Below, in pieces: positions 1 through 10,028 of a stretch of DNA of 64,000 nt. The notes below the pieces were generated by a model. That model saw only the letters and a list, made by a program, of their open reading frames with translations, did not search any database and had not been told where the DNA came from. The position numbers were made by a program, and so were the translations under genes. Source of the DNA: Pantoea sp. Eser. Lineage in GTDB: Bacteria > Pseudomonadota > Gammaproteobacteria > Enterobacterales > Enterobacteriaceae. Within the stretch, counting starts at the first letter, position 1; every line of letters starts with the position of its first letter. The stretch lies in the NCBI GenBank assembly GCA_009830035.1, contig SZZY01000004.1:281509-345508 (forward strand), written 5' to 3'.

Positions 1-33
1 CGTCAGCACTAGGATCTTAATGCTTTGCTTCAT
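1..33 (-). CDS. N-terminal fragment of an unidentified gene, cut by the window edge
   Basis: Reading the minus strand from an ATG at 33-31 gives MKQSIKILVLT and then the window ends. A purine-rich GAAGAGAA lies just upstream of the ATG and could be its ribosome binding site. A lysine near the start followed by hydrophobic residues is compatible with a signal peptide. The gene is divergent from cueO, the place held by yacC in E. coli, but eleven residues do not allow identification and they do not resemble the E. coli YacC start. Confidence 0.35.
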   Translation of the reverse strand, partial: MKQSIKILVLT

Positions 34-152
34 AATCGTTCTCTTCAATGGATATTGTTAATGACGTTAGCACAGTTGCTATCAGGTTTTCGATTAATTT
101 GCCGCACCGTGCGGCTCGCCGGCTTTTTTCGGCTGATTCTGGCGGGTAACAC

Positions 153-183
153 TTGACCTTCCCATAAGGTCAGGGTTTAGGCT
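153..183 (+). promoter_or_regulatory. CueR-type (MerR-family) promoter/operator of cueO
   Basis: A -35 TTGACC (153-158) and a -10-like TAGGCT (178-183) are separated by 19 bases, the long spacer typical of MerR-family activated promoters. Inside lies a perfect inverted repeat, TGACCTT (154-160) and AAGGTCA (166-172). In E. coli the copper sensor CueR drives cueO from a site of this design. It ends 30 bases before the cueO ATG, so the copper control looks intact although the gene behind it is broken. Factor identity is inferred from position and architecture. Confidence 0.65.
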
Positions 184-213
184 GTCTGCTCTCATGCCAC
201 AAGGATGATCACC

Positions 214-1814
214 ATGCAACGTCGCCATTTCCTGAAACTCACCGCCGCCCTGAGTGCCGCCGGGGCGCTGCCGCTCTGGAGCCGCTCGCTGATGGCCGCC
301 TGCCGCCCGCTATTGCTTGTTCCCTCGCTGGTGACGGCCAGTACACGCTGACCGTGATGCAGGGCACCAGTCAATGGAATGGAAAAGCGGTGCCGACCTG
401 GGGCTATAACGGCAGCTCGCTCGGACCGGCGATCCGGCTGCAAAGCGGCAAGCCCGCCACTGTGAACATCCATAACCGGCTGAATGAAGCGACCACGCTG
501 CACTGGCATGGGCTGGAGATCCCTGGCGCGGTTGACGGCGGGCCGCAGGCCAGCATCGCCGCCGGCGACTCTCGTCAGGTCTCTTTCACGCCCGATCAAC
601 CGGCAGCGACCTGCTGGTATCATCCGCATCTGCACGGGAAAACCGGCCATCAGGTGGCGCAGGGACTGGCGGGACTGATCCTGCTCCTGCTGGAAGATAA
701 CGAGATCGGCAAACTGCGGCTGACGACCCAGTGGGGCGCTGACGATGTGCCGCTGATCTTTCAGGACAAACAGAGCTGACCGAGGATGGCAGCCGCATCG
801 ATTACCAGCTGGACGTGATGCGCGCTGCGGTCGGCTGGTTTGGCGACATGATGCTGACCAACGGAGTGCAGTATCCCCAGCAAGCGGTACCGCGCGGCTG
901 GCTGCGGTTGCGCTTACTCAACGGCTGCAATGCCCGTTCGCTGGATATCGCCGCCAGCGATCGGCGTCCACTCTATGTGATCGCCAGTGATGGCGGACTG
1001 CTGGCAGAGCCGGTGAAGCTGGAATCCCTGCCGATGCTGCCGGGCGAGCGCTTTGAAGTGATGATCGATACCGGTGATGGCCAGGCTTTCGATCTGGTGA
1101 CCCTGCCGGTCGGCCAGATGGGGATGACGCTGGCACCTTTTGACCGGCCGCTGCCGCTGGTGCAGATTTTACCGTTGCGGGTGATGGCCAGCGGCACACT
1201 GCCAGATCAGCTGGCAACGCTGCTGCCGCTGCCGAAAACCGAAGGGCTGGCCAGCCGCTGGCTGCAACTGATGATGGATCCTCAGCTGGATGATGGATCC
1301 TCAGCTAGATCAGCAGGGGATGCAGGCGCTGATGCAGCGCTACGGTGACAAGGCGATGGGCAAAGGTGGCCACCATACGATGCCGATGGCGCACGATAAA
1401 CCGGCGGCCAGTCACGATCGGCCGATGGATCACAGCATGCACGGCATGGCGCAACCGGCCGGTTACGATTTCCGTAACGGCAATAAAATCAACGGCCAGG
1501 CGTTCGATATGACCCAGCCGTCATTCGCAGTAAAACTGGATGAAACGGAAAAATGGACCGTTTCCGGCGAGGGCGACGCGATGCTGCATCCGTTCCATAT
1601 TCACGGCACCCAGTTCCGTATCCTGTCAGAAAACGGCAAACCACCGGCGCCGCATCGTCAGGGCTGGAAAGACATGGTAAATGTCGACGGCTGGCGCAGT
1701 GAAGTGCTGGTGCGCTTCAGTTACGTCGCCGCCGCCGAACATGCCTATATGGCCCACTGTCATCTGCTGGAGCATGAAGATACCGGCATGATGCTCGGGT
1801 TCACCGTCAGCTAA
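214..1814 (+). pseudogene. cueO: cueO, periplasmic multicopper (cuprous) oxidase, broken by three frameshifts
   Basis: CueO oxidises Cu(I) in the periplasm and protects against copper. The ATG at 214 starts a twin-arginine signal (MQRRHFLKL), but the frame is lost within about 301-330, near residue 35. It is lost again near 770 (after IFQDKQ) and at 1290, where a 19-base tandem duplication (1271-1289 and 1290-1308) shifts the frame. Across the three frames nearly the full protein is recognisable: the copper motifs [18 protein letters not shown] and HPFHIHG, the His/Met-rich insert near 1360-1450, and the C-terminal [13 protein letters not shown]. All copper-ligand motifs persist, so decay is recent. 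It converges on the next gene with one base between stops. Confidence 0.93.
1271..1308. repeat. 19-bp tandem duplication inside cueO
   Basis: Two adjacent copies of a 19-base unit (beginning ATGATGGATCC) occupy 1271-1289 and 1290-1308 with a single mismatch (TGG versus TAG near the end). Removing one copy restores the frame [15 protein letters not shown] expected of CueO, so the duplication itself is the lesion. The mismatch shows that the copies have had time to diverge or that a base change accompanied the event. Confidence 0.9.
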
Positions 1815-1815
1815 A

Positions 1816-3047
1816 TCAGGCCTGTTCCAGCGCCAGCCTGATATCTTCAATCAGGTCACCCGCATTCTAGATACCAATCGACAGCCGCACCGTGGCGTCA
1901 GTTATGCCGATACGCTGACGCACCGCCTGCGGCACGCCGGAGTGGGTGGTGCTGCCGGGATGGCTGGCGAGTGACTCGGTGCCGCCAAGGCTGACCGCCT
2001 CCTTGAACAGCGACAGGGCGTTGAGAAAACGGAAGGCTGCCTGCTGGCCACCAGCAGTATCAAACGAGAAGGTCGAACCGGCTCCGCTGCACTGCTCACG
2101 GTAGGTTTTGCCTTCGGCACTCTCTTCATCCAGATAAGGCAGCCAGTGCAGCTTCGCCACTTTAGGGTGATCGCGCAGGAAGGCGGCCACCGCTTCGGCG
2201 TTGTGAAACGCTTTCTCCATTCGTAGCGAGAGGGTTTCCAGCGATCGGCTGATCATCCAGCTGGAGTGCGGATCGAGCTGAGTGCCGATAGCACTGCGCA
2301 GCGCCCGGATCTGCCCCATCAGCTTTTTACTGCCCATCGCGGCACCGGCTATCAGGTCGGAATGGCCGCCAACGTATTTTTTCAGCGAGTAGAGCGACAG
2401 ATCCGCGCCCAGCGTCAGTGGCTGCTGAAACAGCGGGCCGAGCAGGGTGTTGTCGCAGGCGATAATCGGACGTGAACCCTGCTGCTGGTCGGATTGGCCG
2501 GCGTATCGATCAGGATAATCGCTACCCGACCCAGCTCCATCGCCTGCTGCGACGCCTCCCGCACTTTGGTTTCGTCATTGCCGTCGCTAAAGCCGACCGC
2601 CTTAATCTCCAGATTGTGCAGCGTCTTGCTCAGCAGCGTTTCGGTGCCGCCATACAGCGGCTGGGAATGCAGAATCACCTCGCCCGGCCGGGCAAAGGTC
2701 AGCAGGGTCGTGGCGATTGCCGACATACCGGAAGAGAACAGCGAACAGCTCTCCGCCTGCTCATAGACCGCCAGCCGATCCTCAACGATTTCACTGTTGG
2801 GATGGTTAAACCGCGAATAGACCAGTCCACCCGATTTGCCTTCTGGCGGTTCACGCCGGCCTGACACATAGTCAAAGAAATCCCGTCCCTCTTCAGCGCT
2901 GTCAAACACAAAGGTTGAGGTCAGAAACACCGGCGGTTTGACTACGCCTTCAGAGAGGCGAGGGTCGTAGCCGTAATTCAGCATCTGGGTTTCAGGATGC
3001 AGCGGGCGATCGCCGATGTGGGTTTTTTTGCTTGATGATGAAGTCAT
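1816..3047 (-). pseudogene. cystathionine gamma-synthase/methionine gamma-lyase family PLP enzyme, broken
   Basis: The N-terminal part (3047 down to about 2490) encodes a typical Cys/Met-metabolism PLP enzyme, with YSRFNHPN and [15 protein letters not shown]. After IDTPANPT (about 2495) the frame changes directly into [18 protein letters not shown], so around twenty codons are missing together with a frameshift. The second part keeps the PLP-lysine region [14 protein letters not shown]. Near the end an in-frame TAG (1867-1869) precedes NAGDLIEDIRLALEQA and the natural stop at 1816-1818. The family handles sulfur amino acids; the exact substrate cannot be read. In E. coli gcd, not this gene, lies between cueO and hpt. 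Confidence 0.85.
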
Positions 3048-3282
3048 TGAGATCTCCGGCCAGCGGCGCGAGTGGAGTAACGATATGTTGGATAAAGGTT
3101 ACCACGCAGCGAATCATGCTGGTAAATGCCAGAAATTTCTAAGGTAATGCGCATTTGCACCACCGCTCGCCGGGCCGCAATAATTTTCACTACGGTATCG
3201 TTTGCTTTATGCCTGTCGCCGCCGCCGCGCTACTCTCTATGATAGACTTCGTGGCTTTTCTGACGTAACCGGGCTGAAAGCA

Positions 3283-3819
3283 ATGAAACACACTGTTGAA
3301 GTGATGATCCCTGAACAGGCAATCACCGCGCGCATCGCTGAACTGGGTAAAGAGATTAACGACCATTACCGTGACAGCGGCAGCGATATGGTGCTGGTGG
3401 GGCTGCTGCGTGGCTCTTTTATGTTTATGGCCGACCTGTGCCGCGCGATTGACGTCCCGCATGAAGTCGACTTTATGACCGCGTCGAGTTACGGCAGCGG
3501 CATGTCCAGCAGCCGCGATGTGAAAATCCTGAAGGATCTGGATGAAGATATTCGCGGTAAAGATGTGCTGATCGTCGAAGATATTATCGACTCTGGCAAT
3601 ACCCTGAGTAAGGTGCGCGAAATCCTGCGGCTGCGTCAGCCAAAATCACTGGCGATCTGTACCCTGCTGGATAAACCGGAACGCCGTGAAGTGGAGGTCA
3701 ACGTGGAGTACGTCGGCTTTGCCATCCCGGATGAGTTCGTGGTTGGATTTGGTATCGACTATGCGCAGCACTATCGCCATCTGCCGTATATCGGCAAAGT
3801 GGTGCCGATCGAATCCTGA
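3283..3819 (+). CDS. hpt: hypoxanthine phosphoribosyltransferase
   Basis: Hpt salvages hypoxanthine (and guanine) with PRPP to IMP/GMP in the cytoplasm. The 178-residue product matches E. coli Hpt nearly end to end from [11 protein letters not shown], which fixes the start at 3283; an upstream in-frame ATG would add 27 unrelated residues. The PRPP-binding motif [13 protein letters not shown] is present, as is the flexible-loop segment [14 protein letters not shown]. It is a single gene, convergent with can. The reading frame is intact. Confidence 0.96.
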   Translation: MKHTVEVMIPEQAITARIAELGKEINDHYRDSGSDMVLVGLLRGSFMFMADLCRAIDVPHEVDFMTASSYGSGMSSSRDVKILKDLDEDIRGKDVLIVEDIIDSGNTLSKVREILRLRQPKSLAICTLLDKPERREVEVNVEYVGFAIPDEFVVGFGIDYAQHYRHLPYIGKVVPIES

Positions 3820-3892
3820 GAGCAGCGCACCGCACATTCTTCCAAGGCCAGCACCGCCTCCTTCGTGTAGGCTGTGTCGCGCCTGACTCCGC

Positions 3893-4546
3893 TTATTTAT
3901 CGCTATTCAACAGATTAGCGATGCCGTGACGGTAGCGTTGTTCAAGGATTTCGCGGCTGTTTGCAGTAACATCAAGGTTACGCAGGCAGCCGTCCTGAAT
4001 GCCGTAAACCCAGCCATGCAGTGAGACATTCTGCCCGCGTTTCCAGGCAGATTGCAGCACGGTCGAGTGTCCCAGGTTATAAACTTGTTCAACGACGTTG
4101 ATTTCGCACAGTTTATCCAGGCGTTTGTCCGTCGGGAGTTCCCCCAGCAACACGCTATGCTTGTACCAGAGGTCACGGATGTGCAGCAGCCAGTTGTCGA
4201 TCAAACCCAGTTCCGGGTTATCCATTGCCGCCTGCACGCCGCCGCAACCGTAATGACCACACACAATGACGTGTTCAACTTCCAGCACTTCGATGGCGTA
4301 CTGCACCACGGAAAGACAGTTGAGATCGGTATGAATCACCAGATTGGCGACGTTGCGGTGGACAAACAGTTCACCCGGTTCCAGTCCGGTCAGACGTTCG
4401 GCGGGGACGCGGCTGTCAGAACAGCCAATCCACAGGAAGCGCGGTTTTTGGGCCTGGGCGAGCCGCTCAAAAAATCCGGGATCTTCTTCGACCAGTAGTT
4501 TGGACCATTCGCGGTTATTACTGATCAGGGTATCGATATCTGTCAT
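3893..4546 (-). CDS. can: beta-class carbonic anhydrase
   Basis: Interconverts CO2 and bicarbonate, supplying bicarbonate for carboxylases such as the acetyl-CoA carboxylase whose accA subunit lies at 50401. The 217-residue protein begins [11 protein letters not shown]. The zinc ligands expected of this class are visible: Cys42 and Asp44 in IGCSDSR, and the His and second Cys in CGHYGCGG. A longer reading from 4621 would add 25 residues with no counterpart in E. coli Can, so the ATG at 4546 is preferred. It is divergent from yadG with 108 bases between them. Confidence 0.96.
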   Translation of the reverse strand: MTDIDTLISNNREWSKLLVEEDPGFFERLAQAQKPRFLWIGCSDSRVPAERLTGLEPGELFVHRNVANLVIHTDLNCLSVVQYAIEVLEVEHVIVCGHYGCGGVQAAMDNPELGLIDNWLLHIRDLWYKHSVLLGELPTDKRLDKLCEINVVEQVYNLGHSTVLQSAWKRGQNVSLHGWVYGIQDGCLRNLDVTANSREILEQRYRHGIANLLNSDK

Positions 4547-4654
4547 GGCGTTGAGCGACCGGTTACTGCGCAGAGTGCGTGCGCGTACTATAGGCGAAGG
4601 CTTCACAAATTTAAACGGCATTACATTGCCATCAAAACAGGGTATGGATTCGGA

Positions 4655-5581
4655 ATGACTTATGCACTGGAACTTTCCCGGCTGACCAAGACCTATCCCG
4701 GCGGCGTGCAGGCGCTGAAGGGTATCGATCTTAACGTTGAGGCCGGTGATTTTTATGCACTGCTGGGACCGAATGGCGCCGGTAAATCAACCACCATTGG
4801 CATTATCAGTTCGCTGGTAAACAAATCTGACGGCAGCGTCCGGGTGTTTGGCTACGATCTGGAAAAAGATGTGGTCAATGCCAAACGCCAGCTTGGTCTG
4901 GTGCCGCAGGAATTTAACTTCAACCCGTTTGAGACGGTGATGCAAATCGTGGTTAACCAGGCGGGTTACTATGGCGTCGAACGTCGCGAAGCCAATGAGC
5001 GGGCGGAAAAGTACCTGAAGCAGCTCGATCTGTGGGGAAAACGCAGCGAACGGGCGCGGATGCTCTCCGGCGGCATGAAGCGCCGTGTGATGATCGCCCG
5101 GGCATTAATGCATGAACCAAAGCTGCTGATCCTCGATGAGCCAACCGCCGGGGTCGATATAGAACTGCGACGCTCAATGTGGGTGTTCCTGAAAGATCTC
5201 AACGCCAAAGGCACCACCATTATTCTCACCACCCACTACCTGGAAGAGGCAGAAATGCTGTGCCGCAATATCGGCATTATTCAGAGCGGGGAACTGGTCG
5301 AGAACACCTCAATGAAAGAGCTGCTTTCCAAGCTTAAATCGGAAACCTTCATCCTCGACCTGGCACCGTGCAGTCCCTTACCGACGCTGGAAGGCTTCCA
5401 GTATCGTCTGGTGGATACCTCGACGCTGGAAGTGGAAGTGTTGCGGGAGCAGGGTCTGAACAGCGTGTTCAGCCAGCTCAGCGCGCAGGGCGTGCAGGTG
5501 CTGAGCATGCGTAACAAAGCCAACCGTCTGGAAGAGTTGTTCGTCGGCCTCACGCAGGGAAAAACAGGAGCAAAAGCATGA
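4655..5581 (+). CDS. yadG: ABC transporter ATP-binding protein YadG
   Basis: ATPase subunit of an ABC-2 type exporter whose substrate is not known. In 308 residues it shows Walker A (GPNGAGKST, about residues 38-46), the signature LSGGMKRR, Walker B LLILDEP and the switch histidine in TTHYLEEAE, followed by a C-terminal domain of about 80 residues. Its stop overlaps the start of yadH (ATGA at 5578-5581), so the two are translationally coupled and should form one exporter. The frame is intact. Confidence 0.93.
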   Translation: MTYALELSRLTKTYPGGVQALKGIDLNVEAGDFYALLGPNGAGKSTTIGIISSLVNKSDGSVRVFGYDLEKDVVNAKRQLGLVPQEFNFNPFETVMQIVVNQAGYYGVERREANERAEKYLKQLDLWGKRSERARMLSGGMKRRVMIARALMHEPKLLILDEPTAGVDIELRRSMWVFLKDLNAKGTTIILTTHYLEEAEMLCRNIGIIQSGELVENTSMKELLSKLKSETFILDLAPCSPLPTLEGFQYRLVDTSTLEVEVLREQGLNSVFSQLSAQGVQVLSMRNKANRLEELFVGLTQGKTGAKA

Positions 5582-6348
5582 CACATTTGTACTGGGTGGC
5601 GCTGAAGAGCATCTGGGCCAAAGAGATCAACCGTTTCGCCCGTATCTGGATCCAGACGCTGGTGCCGCCGGTGATCACCATGACGCTCTACTTCATCATC
5701 TTCGGTAACCTGATCGGCTCGCGGATTGGTGAGATGCACGGGTTCAGCTATATGCAGTTTATCGTGCCGGGTCTGATCATGATGGCGGTAATCACCAACG
5801 CCTATGCTAATGTGGCCTCGTCGTTCTTCAGCGCCAAGTTCCAGCGCAATATTGAAGAGCTGCTGGTCGCTCCGGTGCCGACCCACATTATCATCGCCGG
5901 TTACGTCGGCGGCGGGGTAGCGCGCGGCGTCTGCGTCGGCATTCTGGTCACCGCCATTTCGCTGTTCTTTGTCCCGTTCCATGTCCACTCCTGGAGCATG
6001 GTGGCGGTGACGCTGCTGCTGACCGCGGTGCTGTTTTCGCTGGCTGGACTGCTGAATGCGGTGTTTGCACGGACTTTTGATGACATAAGCCTGATCCCGA
6101 CCTTTGTGCTGACGCCGTTAACCTATCTCGGCGGAGTATTCTATTCCCTGACGCTGCTGCTGCCTTTCTGGCAGGCGGTCTCGAAACTTAATCCGATCGT
6201 TTACATGATTAGCGGTTTCCGTTTCGGCTTCCTCGGCACCAACGACGTGCCACTGGTATTTACCCTGTCGGTGCTGATCGCCTTTATCGTGGTGTTCTAT
6301 GGCTTGGTGTATACCCTGATTCAGCGCGGACGCGGATTGCGGACCTGA
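5578..6348 (+). CDS. yadH: ABC-2 type transporter permease YadH
   Basis: Inner-membrane partner of YadG. The 256 residues contain about six hydrophobic segments typical of ABC-2 permeases (for example TLVPPVITMTLYFIIFG near the start and VFTLSVLIAFIVVFYGL near the end) and the characteristic LTPLTYLGGVFYSL loop. The ATGA overlap with yadG and the terminator just downstream define a two-gene operon. No lesion is seen. The exported substrate is unknown in this family member. Confidence 0.93.
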   Translation: MTHLYWVALKSIWAKEINRFARIWIQTLVPPVITMTLYFIIFGNLIGSRIGEMHGFSYMQFIVPGLIMMAVITNAYANVASSFFSAKFQRNIEELLVAPVPTHIIIAGYVGGGVARGVCVGILVTAISLFFVPFHVHSWSMVAVTLLLTAVLFSLAGLLNAVFARTFDDISLIPTFVLTPLTYLGGVFYSLTLLLPFWQAVSKLNPIVYMISGFRFGFLGTNDVPLVFTLSVLIAFIVVFYGLVYTLIQRGRGLRT

Positions 6349-6362
6349 TTGCTGCCCTCACT

Positions 6363-6400
6363 AAAAAAGCCACGCGGCTATTACGGCGTGGCTTTTTTTT
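6363..6400 (+). terminator. Rho-independent terminator of yadGH
   Basis: An inverted repeat (AAAAAAGCCACGC paired with GCGTGGCTTTTTT) around a ten-base loop is followed by a run of eight T. It starts 15 bases after the yadH stop. Confidence 0.9.
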
Positions 6401-6782
6401 GACCGTATAAAGATTGTCCGATTTAACCTGGCAGCTGCTATTAAATTTAACCTTTTAATAACATCATCAACCAGCCGCAGCGCATTATTTTTCCTCTTCC
6501 GCGGGCATTAATGCCAGCCTTGCCGTTAGTGGCAATAAAATAACCCTAAGCATTATCTCATAATCCCCCCCTCCTGCCTTTATATCGTTCTGATTTGACA
6601 CAGCTAAATAATTTTTAGGAATTGTATTAAAGGCTGGCTGTTGTTTAATTGAGGCTGAGTTATCAAAATAGCGCCAGATTAAGTTATTCCCCTGAACATG
6701 GACGGAAATGGGGGATGTTGAGTGTTCAATAAGCAAGGTGGCCGGTAAATCAGGGCCAGCCTTAATTAAAAGGCAGGAAAAG
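6401..6782. other. AT-rich non-coding stretch upstream of the acyltransferase
   Basis: About 380 bases, visibly richer in A and T than the flanking genes, with no convincing gene. A minus-strand open frame (6856-6485) has no recognisable domain and runs into the acyltransferase start. The segment presumably carries the promoter of the acyltransferase; I could not pick a clear -35/-10 pair. Its composition, shared with the first part of the next gene, suggests a boundary of acquired DNA. Confidence 0.5.
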
Positions 6783-7790
6783 ATGAATCGTATTACGTGG
6801 ATCGATAATCTGCGGGGATTGAGTATTCTCGCTATCATTTTTTTGCATAGCACCATCGCCGTTCACAATAATGCCGGACACTTTTCCGCCTTCAGTAGTC
6901 TGTTAAATGAAATACTTGCACCAGTTCGATTAGGACTGATGTTTTTCGTTTCAGGTTTATTTGTCGATGCGGGATTAAAAAAAGGCCTGGGTCCTTTTTT
7001 TAATAATAAGATCCGCAGTATCCTTTATCCTTTCGTGGTCTGGGTGATTATTTATGGCGGGTTAAAGATCGTCTTTAGCTCAATAGCCAATACGCCGCAG
7101 TCACCGTTGAACATTATTCTGTCCCACCTGACGGGCGGGGGTGATATGACATGGTTCCTGCAGTCGCTGTTTATTTTCTTTGTGGTGATTATCTTCGCCC
7201 GCCACCTGCAGTTCCTGCTGGTGTTCGCGGTCTGTATGGGGCTGAGCTGGGGCCTTCCGGCGATCGATCCTGACAGTGTATTCGCCAGCTTCGATAACAC
7301 TCACGTCAATAAGTCGTTCTACCTGTTCGTTTTCTTCTACCTCGGTGACTACGTGGTAAGAAAACAGGTCGATATCGCGGATAAAGTGCAGCATGGCCCG
7401 ACGTTAATAATTTCACTGTTAAGCTTTGTGCTGCTCTCCTGCTTAAATATCTTTGTGCTGGAGAACAACTCGCCGGCTTTACTGTCGCCGCTGGCGCTGT
7501 TGTCGGTACTGTTCTTTGTCTGGATTGCGCTGAAGCTGAAGTCGGATCTGGTCTACTACATCGGGGTCAACTCGATCGTCTTTTACCTGCCGCATTATCT
7601 GGCGATTCAGTTCTTCAGCAAGATTGTGAAATTTGAAAGCCCGTCAGCCTGGGTCAACGATCTGAAGTTTACCTCCGCTTTTCTGGTGGCGCTGGCGTGG
7701 ACGCTGTGTCTGCTGAGGAAACGTAGCTGGTTCAACTTCCTGTTTACCATGAAAAAACCGTCTAAACCGCTCGCCACTAAACCGGTGTAA
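6783..7790 (+). CDS. membrane acyltransferase, acyltransferase-3 family
   Basis: A 335-residue polytopic membrane protein with roughly ten hydrophobic segments. The N-terminus ITWIDNLRGLSILAIIFLH has the Arg and His of the acyltransferase-3 (OafA/YrhL-like) family, followed by the usual LGLMFFVSGLFVD. Members O-acylate sugars of surface polysaccharides or other extracytoplasmic substrates; the target here is unknown. Start chosen at 6783, preceded by AGGAAAAG; the longer frame from 6708 lacks support. The first third is AT-rich relative to neighbours. In E. coli other genes occupy the yadH-panD interval, so this is an accessory insertion. It ends at a shared terminator with panD. Confidence 0.85.
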   Translation: MNRITWIDNLRGLSILAIIFLHSTIAVHNNAGHFSAFSSLLNEILAPVRLGLMFFVSGLFVDAGLKKGLGPFFNNKIRSILYPFVVWVIIYGGLKIVFSSIANTPQSPLNIILSHLTGGGDMTWFLQSLFIFFVVIIFARHLQFLLVFAVCMGLSWGLPAIDPDSVFASFDNTHVNKSFYLFVFFYLGDYVVRKQVDIADKVQHGPTLIISLLSFVLLSCLNIFVLENNSPALLSPLALLSVLFFVWIALKLKSDLVYYIGVNSIVFYLPHYLAIQFFSKIVKFESPSAWVNDLKFTSAFLVALAWTLCLLRKRSWFNFLFTMKKPSKPLATKPV

Positions 7791-7806
7791 CCGCCGTCAG
7801 GTCAGC

Positions 7807-7839
7807 AAAAAAAAGGGCCGCCGATCGGCGGCCCTTTTT
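7807..7839. terminator. bidirectional terminator between the acyltransferase and panD
   Basis: The palindrome AAAAGGGCCGCCGATCGGCG (continuing GCCCTTTT) has A-runs on one side and T-runs on the other. It can end transcription from both converging genes. Confidence 0.9.
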
Positions 7840-7842
7840 CGA

Positions 7843-8229
7843 TCAGGCAACCTGCACCGGGACCGCTTTCGCCAGTCGCTTCATCTGGTTGTCGCCCTCA
7901 AAGTAGGCCACTTTAGGTTGCCGTTGCCACTGGCGTGCTTCCGCATCCTCAACCTGCACGTAAGAACAGATGATCAGAATGTCGCCTTCGCAGGCGCAGC
8001 GTGCCGCCGCCCCGTTGACCGAAATGATTTTGGAGCCACGTTCAGCGGCGATGGCGTAGGTCGAAAAGCGCTGGCCGTTGGTGACGTTGTAAATATCAAT
8101 CGCTTCATATTGCAGAATGCCGGACGCATCAAGGAAGTCCTGATCGATAGCACAGGAGCCTTCATAGTTGAGGTCCGCCTGCGTAACCTTCGCGCGGTGC
8201 AATTTGCCTTGTAATACAGTGCGAATCAT
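7843..8229 (-). CDS. panD: aspartate 1-decarboxylase
   Basis: Makes beta-alanine from aspartate for pantothenate. The 128-residue proenzyme is self-cleaved between Gly24 and Ser25 (visible as YEGSCAID) to create the pyruvoyl cofactor. The C-terminus KAVPVQVA matches E. coli PanD; the protein is two residues longer because of a small change near residue 100. It is the last gene of the pan cluster, 51 bases after panC, without the gene that intervenes in E. coli. The frame is intact. Confidence 0.96.
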   Translation of the reverse strand: MIRTVLQGKLHRAKVTQADLNYEGSCAIDQDFLDASGILQYEAIDIYNVTNGQRFSTYAIAAERGSKIISVNGAAARCACEGDILIICSYVQVEDAEARQWQRQPKVAYFEGDNQMKRLAKAVPVQVA

Positions 8230-8280
8230 AGCCAGAAACCTTGTCAGACGAGGAATAAAATGACCTTCAGCGGATGCAGC

Positions 8281-9135
8281 TTACTGCGTCAGGTCGACAG
8301 TTTGATTATCGATTAAACGGGCATTACCCAGCCAGGCCGCCATCAGTACCACGGCGCGCTGGCCGTCAACCGTCAGCGGTTGCAGGGTTTCCGCATCGCA
8401 GATGGCCAGGCCATCCGGACGTAATCCGCGCTCCAGCAGCGTCTGATTTGCCGCCTCGATGATCTCTTCAATGTGGCGCTCGCCGTTGGCCAGCTGCGCC
8501 GCCATCTGATTCATGACCTGACTCAGCGCAGGCGCCAGCTTACGCTCGTCAGCGGTTAAGTAGCCATTACGCGAACTCAGCGCCAGGCCATCTTTGGCGC
8601 GTACCGTCGGCACGCCGACAATCTCAATGTCGAAGCCCATGTCAGCCACCATCTTGCGAATGATAGCCAGCTGCTGGAAATCCTTTTCACCGAAACAGGC
8701 AATGTCCGGCTGAACCAGGTTAAACAGCTTGCTGACAATAGTCGCTACGCCGCGGAAATGACCGGGGCGGGTTTCCCCTTCCAGCAGCGAAGAGAGCACC
8801 GGGACCTCAACAAAGGTCTGATTCTTCAGACCGTGCGGGTAGACTTCAGCCGGTGACGGGGCGAACACCACATCAACCTGATGGTGGTTCAGCTTCTCGC
8901 AATCCTGCTGCAGGGTACGCGGATAGCGCGCCAGATCGTCAGCGCGGTCAAACTGCATCGGGTTGACGAAGACGGAGACAATCACGATGTCGCCGCGCGA
9001 CCGCGCTTCATCAACCAGCGTTAAATGTCCTTCGTGCAGATTGCCCATGGTGGGCACCAGCGCGATGCGCTTACCTTGTTGCCGCCAGCGACGCACTTCA
9101 CGGCGCAGTATCGGCAGCGTTTCAATGATCAACAC
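8281..9135 (-). CDS. panC: pantothenate synthetase (pantoate-beta-alanine ligase)
   Basis: Joins pantoate and beta-alanine with ATP to give pantothenate. The 284-residue protein has the nucleotidyltransferase motif [10 protein letters not shown] near residues 29-38 and the LSSRNGYL segment that corresponds to the KMSKS-like loop. It lies 15 bases after panB and is surely co-transcribed with it; panB supplies the precursor of pantoate and panD supplies beta-alanine. The frame is intact. Confidence 0.96.
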   Translation of the reverse strand: MLIIETLPILRREVRRWRQQGKRIALVPTMGNLHEGHLTLVDEARSRGDIVIVSVFVNPMQFDRADDLARYPRTLQQDCEKLNHHQVDVVFAPSPAEVYPHGLKNQTFVEVPVLSSLLEGETRPGHFRGVATIVSKLFNLVQPDIACFGEKDFQQLAIIRKMVADMGFDIEIVGVPTVRAKDGLALSSRNGYLTADERKLAPALSQVMNQMAAQLANGERHIEEIIEAANQTLLERGLRPDGLAICDAETLQPLTVDGQRAVVLMAAWLGNARLIDNQTVDLTQ

Positions 9136-9150
9136 GGTTACTCTCCTGAG

Positions 9151-9945
9151 TTACTGGAAGCTGTGCTCTGCCGCCGGGTAGTTTCCGGCTTCGACTTCGG
9201 CGATATAGTGGCGAATCGCGGCGCGGATATCGCTGGTCGCGGCGAGGAAGTTTTTAGCAAATTTGGGAATGTGACCGCCGGTCACGCCCAGCGCATCGTG
9301 CATTACTAGGATCTGTCCATCGGTTACGTTTCCGGCCCCAATACCGATCACCGGAATGGAGAGGGCAGCGGTCACGCGCTGGGCCAGCGCAACCGGTACG
9401 CACTCCAGCACCATCAGCTGTGCACCCGCTGCTTCCAGCGCCAGCGCATCCGTCATCAGCTGCTCTGCGCCTGCTTCATCCCGGCCATGAACCTTGTAGC
9501 CGCCAAAGATATTGACCGACTGTGGTGTCAGACCAAGGTGCCCGCAGACCGGTACCGCACGCTCGGTCAGCATCCGTACCGTCTCTGCCAGCCAGCTTCC
9601 GCCTTCCAGCTTCACCATGTTGGCACCGGCACGCATCAGCTGAGCGGCATTGTCGAAGGTTTGTTGTGGTGTGGCATAACTCATGAACGGCAGATCGGCG
9701 AGCAGCAGTGCATGTGGCGCACCGCGCCGGACGGCGGTAGTGTGGTAGGCTATATCGCTGACCGTGACCGGCAGGGTGGAATCGTGACCCTGCACCGTCA
9801 TGCCGAGGGAATCACCAACCAGCATCACCTGGATACCTTCATCGGCAAACAGGCGGGCAAAACTGAAATCGTAGGCGGTCAGCGTGGCGAATTTTTTGCC
9901 GTCGGCTTTCCACTGACGCAGATGTGACATTGTGGTGGGTTTCAT
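9151..9945 (-). CDS. panB: 3-methyl-2-oxobutanoate hydroxymethyltransferase (ketopantoate hydroxymethyltransferase)
   Basis: Transfers a hydroxymethyl group from methylene-tetrahydrofolate to ketoisovalerate, the first committed step of pantothenate synthesis. The 264 residues include [15 protein letters not shown], the metal-binding [18 protein letters not shown] and the ECVP segment with the catalytic glutamate region. It leads the panB-panC-panD minus-strand cluster, 83 bases downstream of folK. The whole pathway branch is intact in a region where many other genes are broken, which argues for selection on coenzyme A supply. Confidence 0.96.
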   Translation of the reverse strand: MKPTTMSHLRQWKADGKKFATLTAYDFSFARLFADEGIQVMLVGDSLGMTVQGHDSTLPVTVSDIAYHTTAVRRGAPHALLLADLPFMSYATPQQTFDNAAQLMRAGANMVKLEGGSWLAETVRMLTERAVPVCGHLGLTPQSVNIFGGYKVHGRDEAGAEQLMTDALALEAAGAQLMVLECVPVALAQRVTAALSIPVIGIGAGNVTDGQILVMHDALGVTGGHIPKFAKNFLAATSDIRAAIRHYIAEVEAGNYPAAEHSFQ

Positions 9946-10028
9946 GGCGCTCTCAACTCAGAAATTCTGATGGGCGCAGTTTACTGGATAGCGTGAAAGA
10001 GCGGAATCGAAGATGTGTGATTGTGTGC

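Noticed and set aside
1..33. Naming the first fragment yacC
   Set aside because: Position would fit, but the eleven visible residues do not resemble E. coli YacC.
6485..6856. 123-residue minus-strand open frame in the yadH-acyltransferase gap
   Set aside because: No recognisable domain or ribosome site, and it overlaps the start of the acyltransferase on the other strand.
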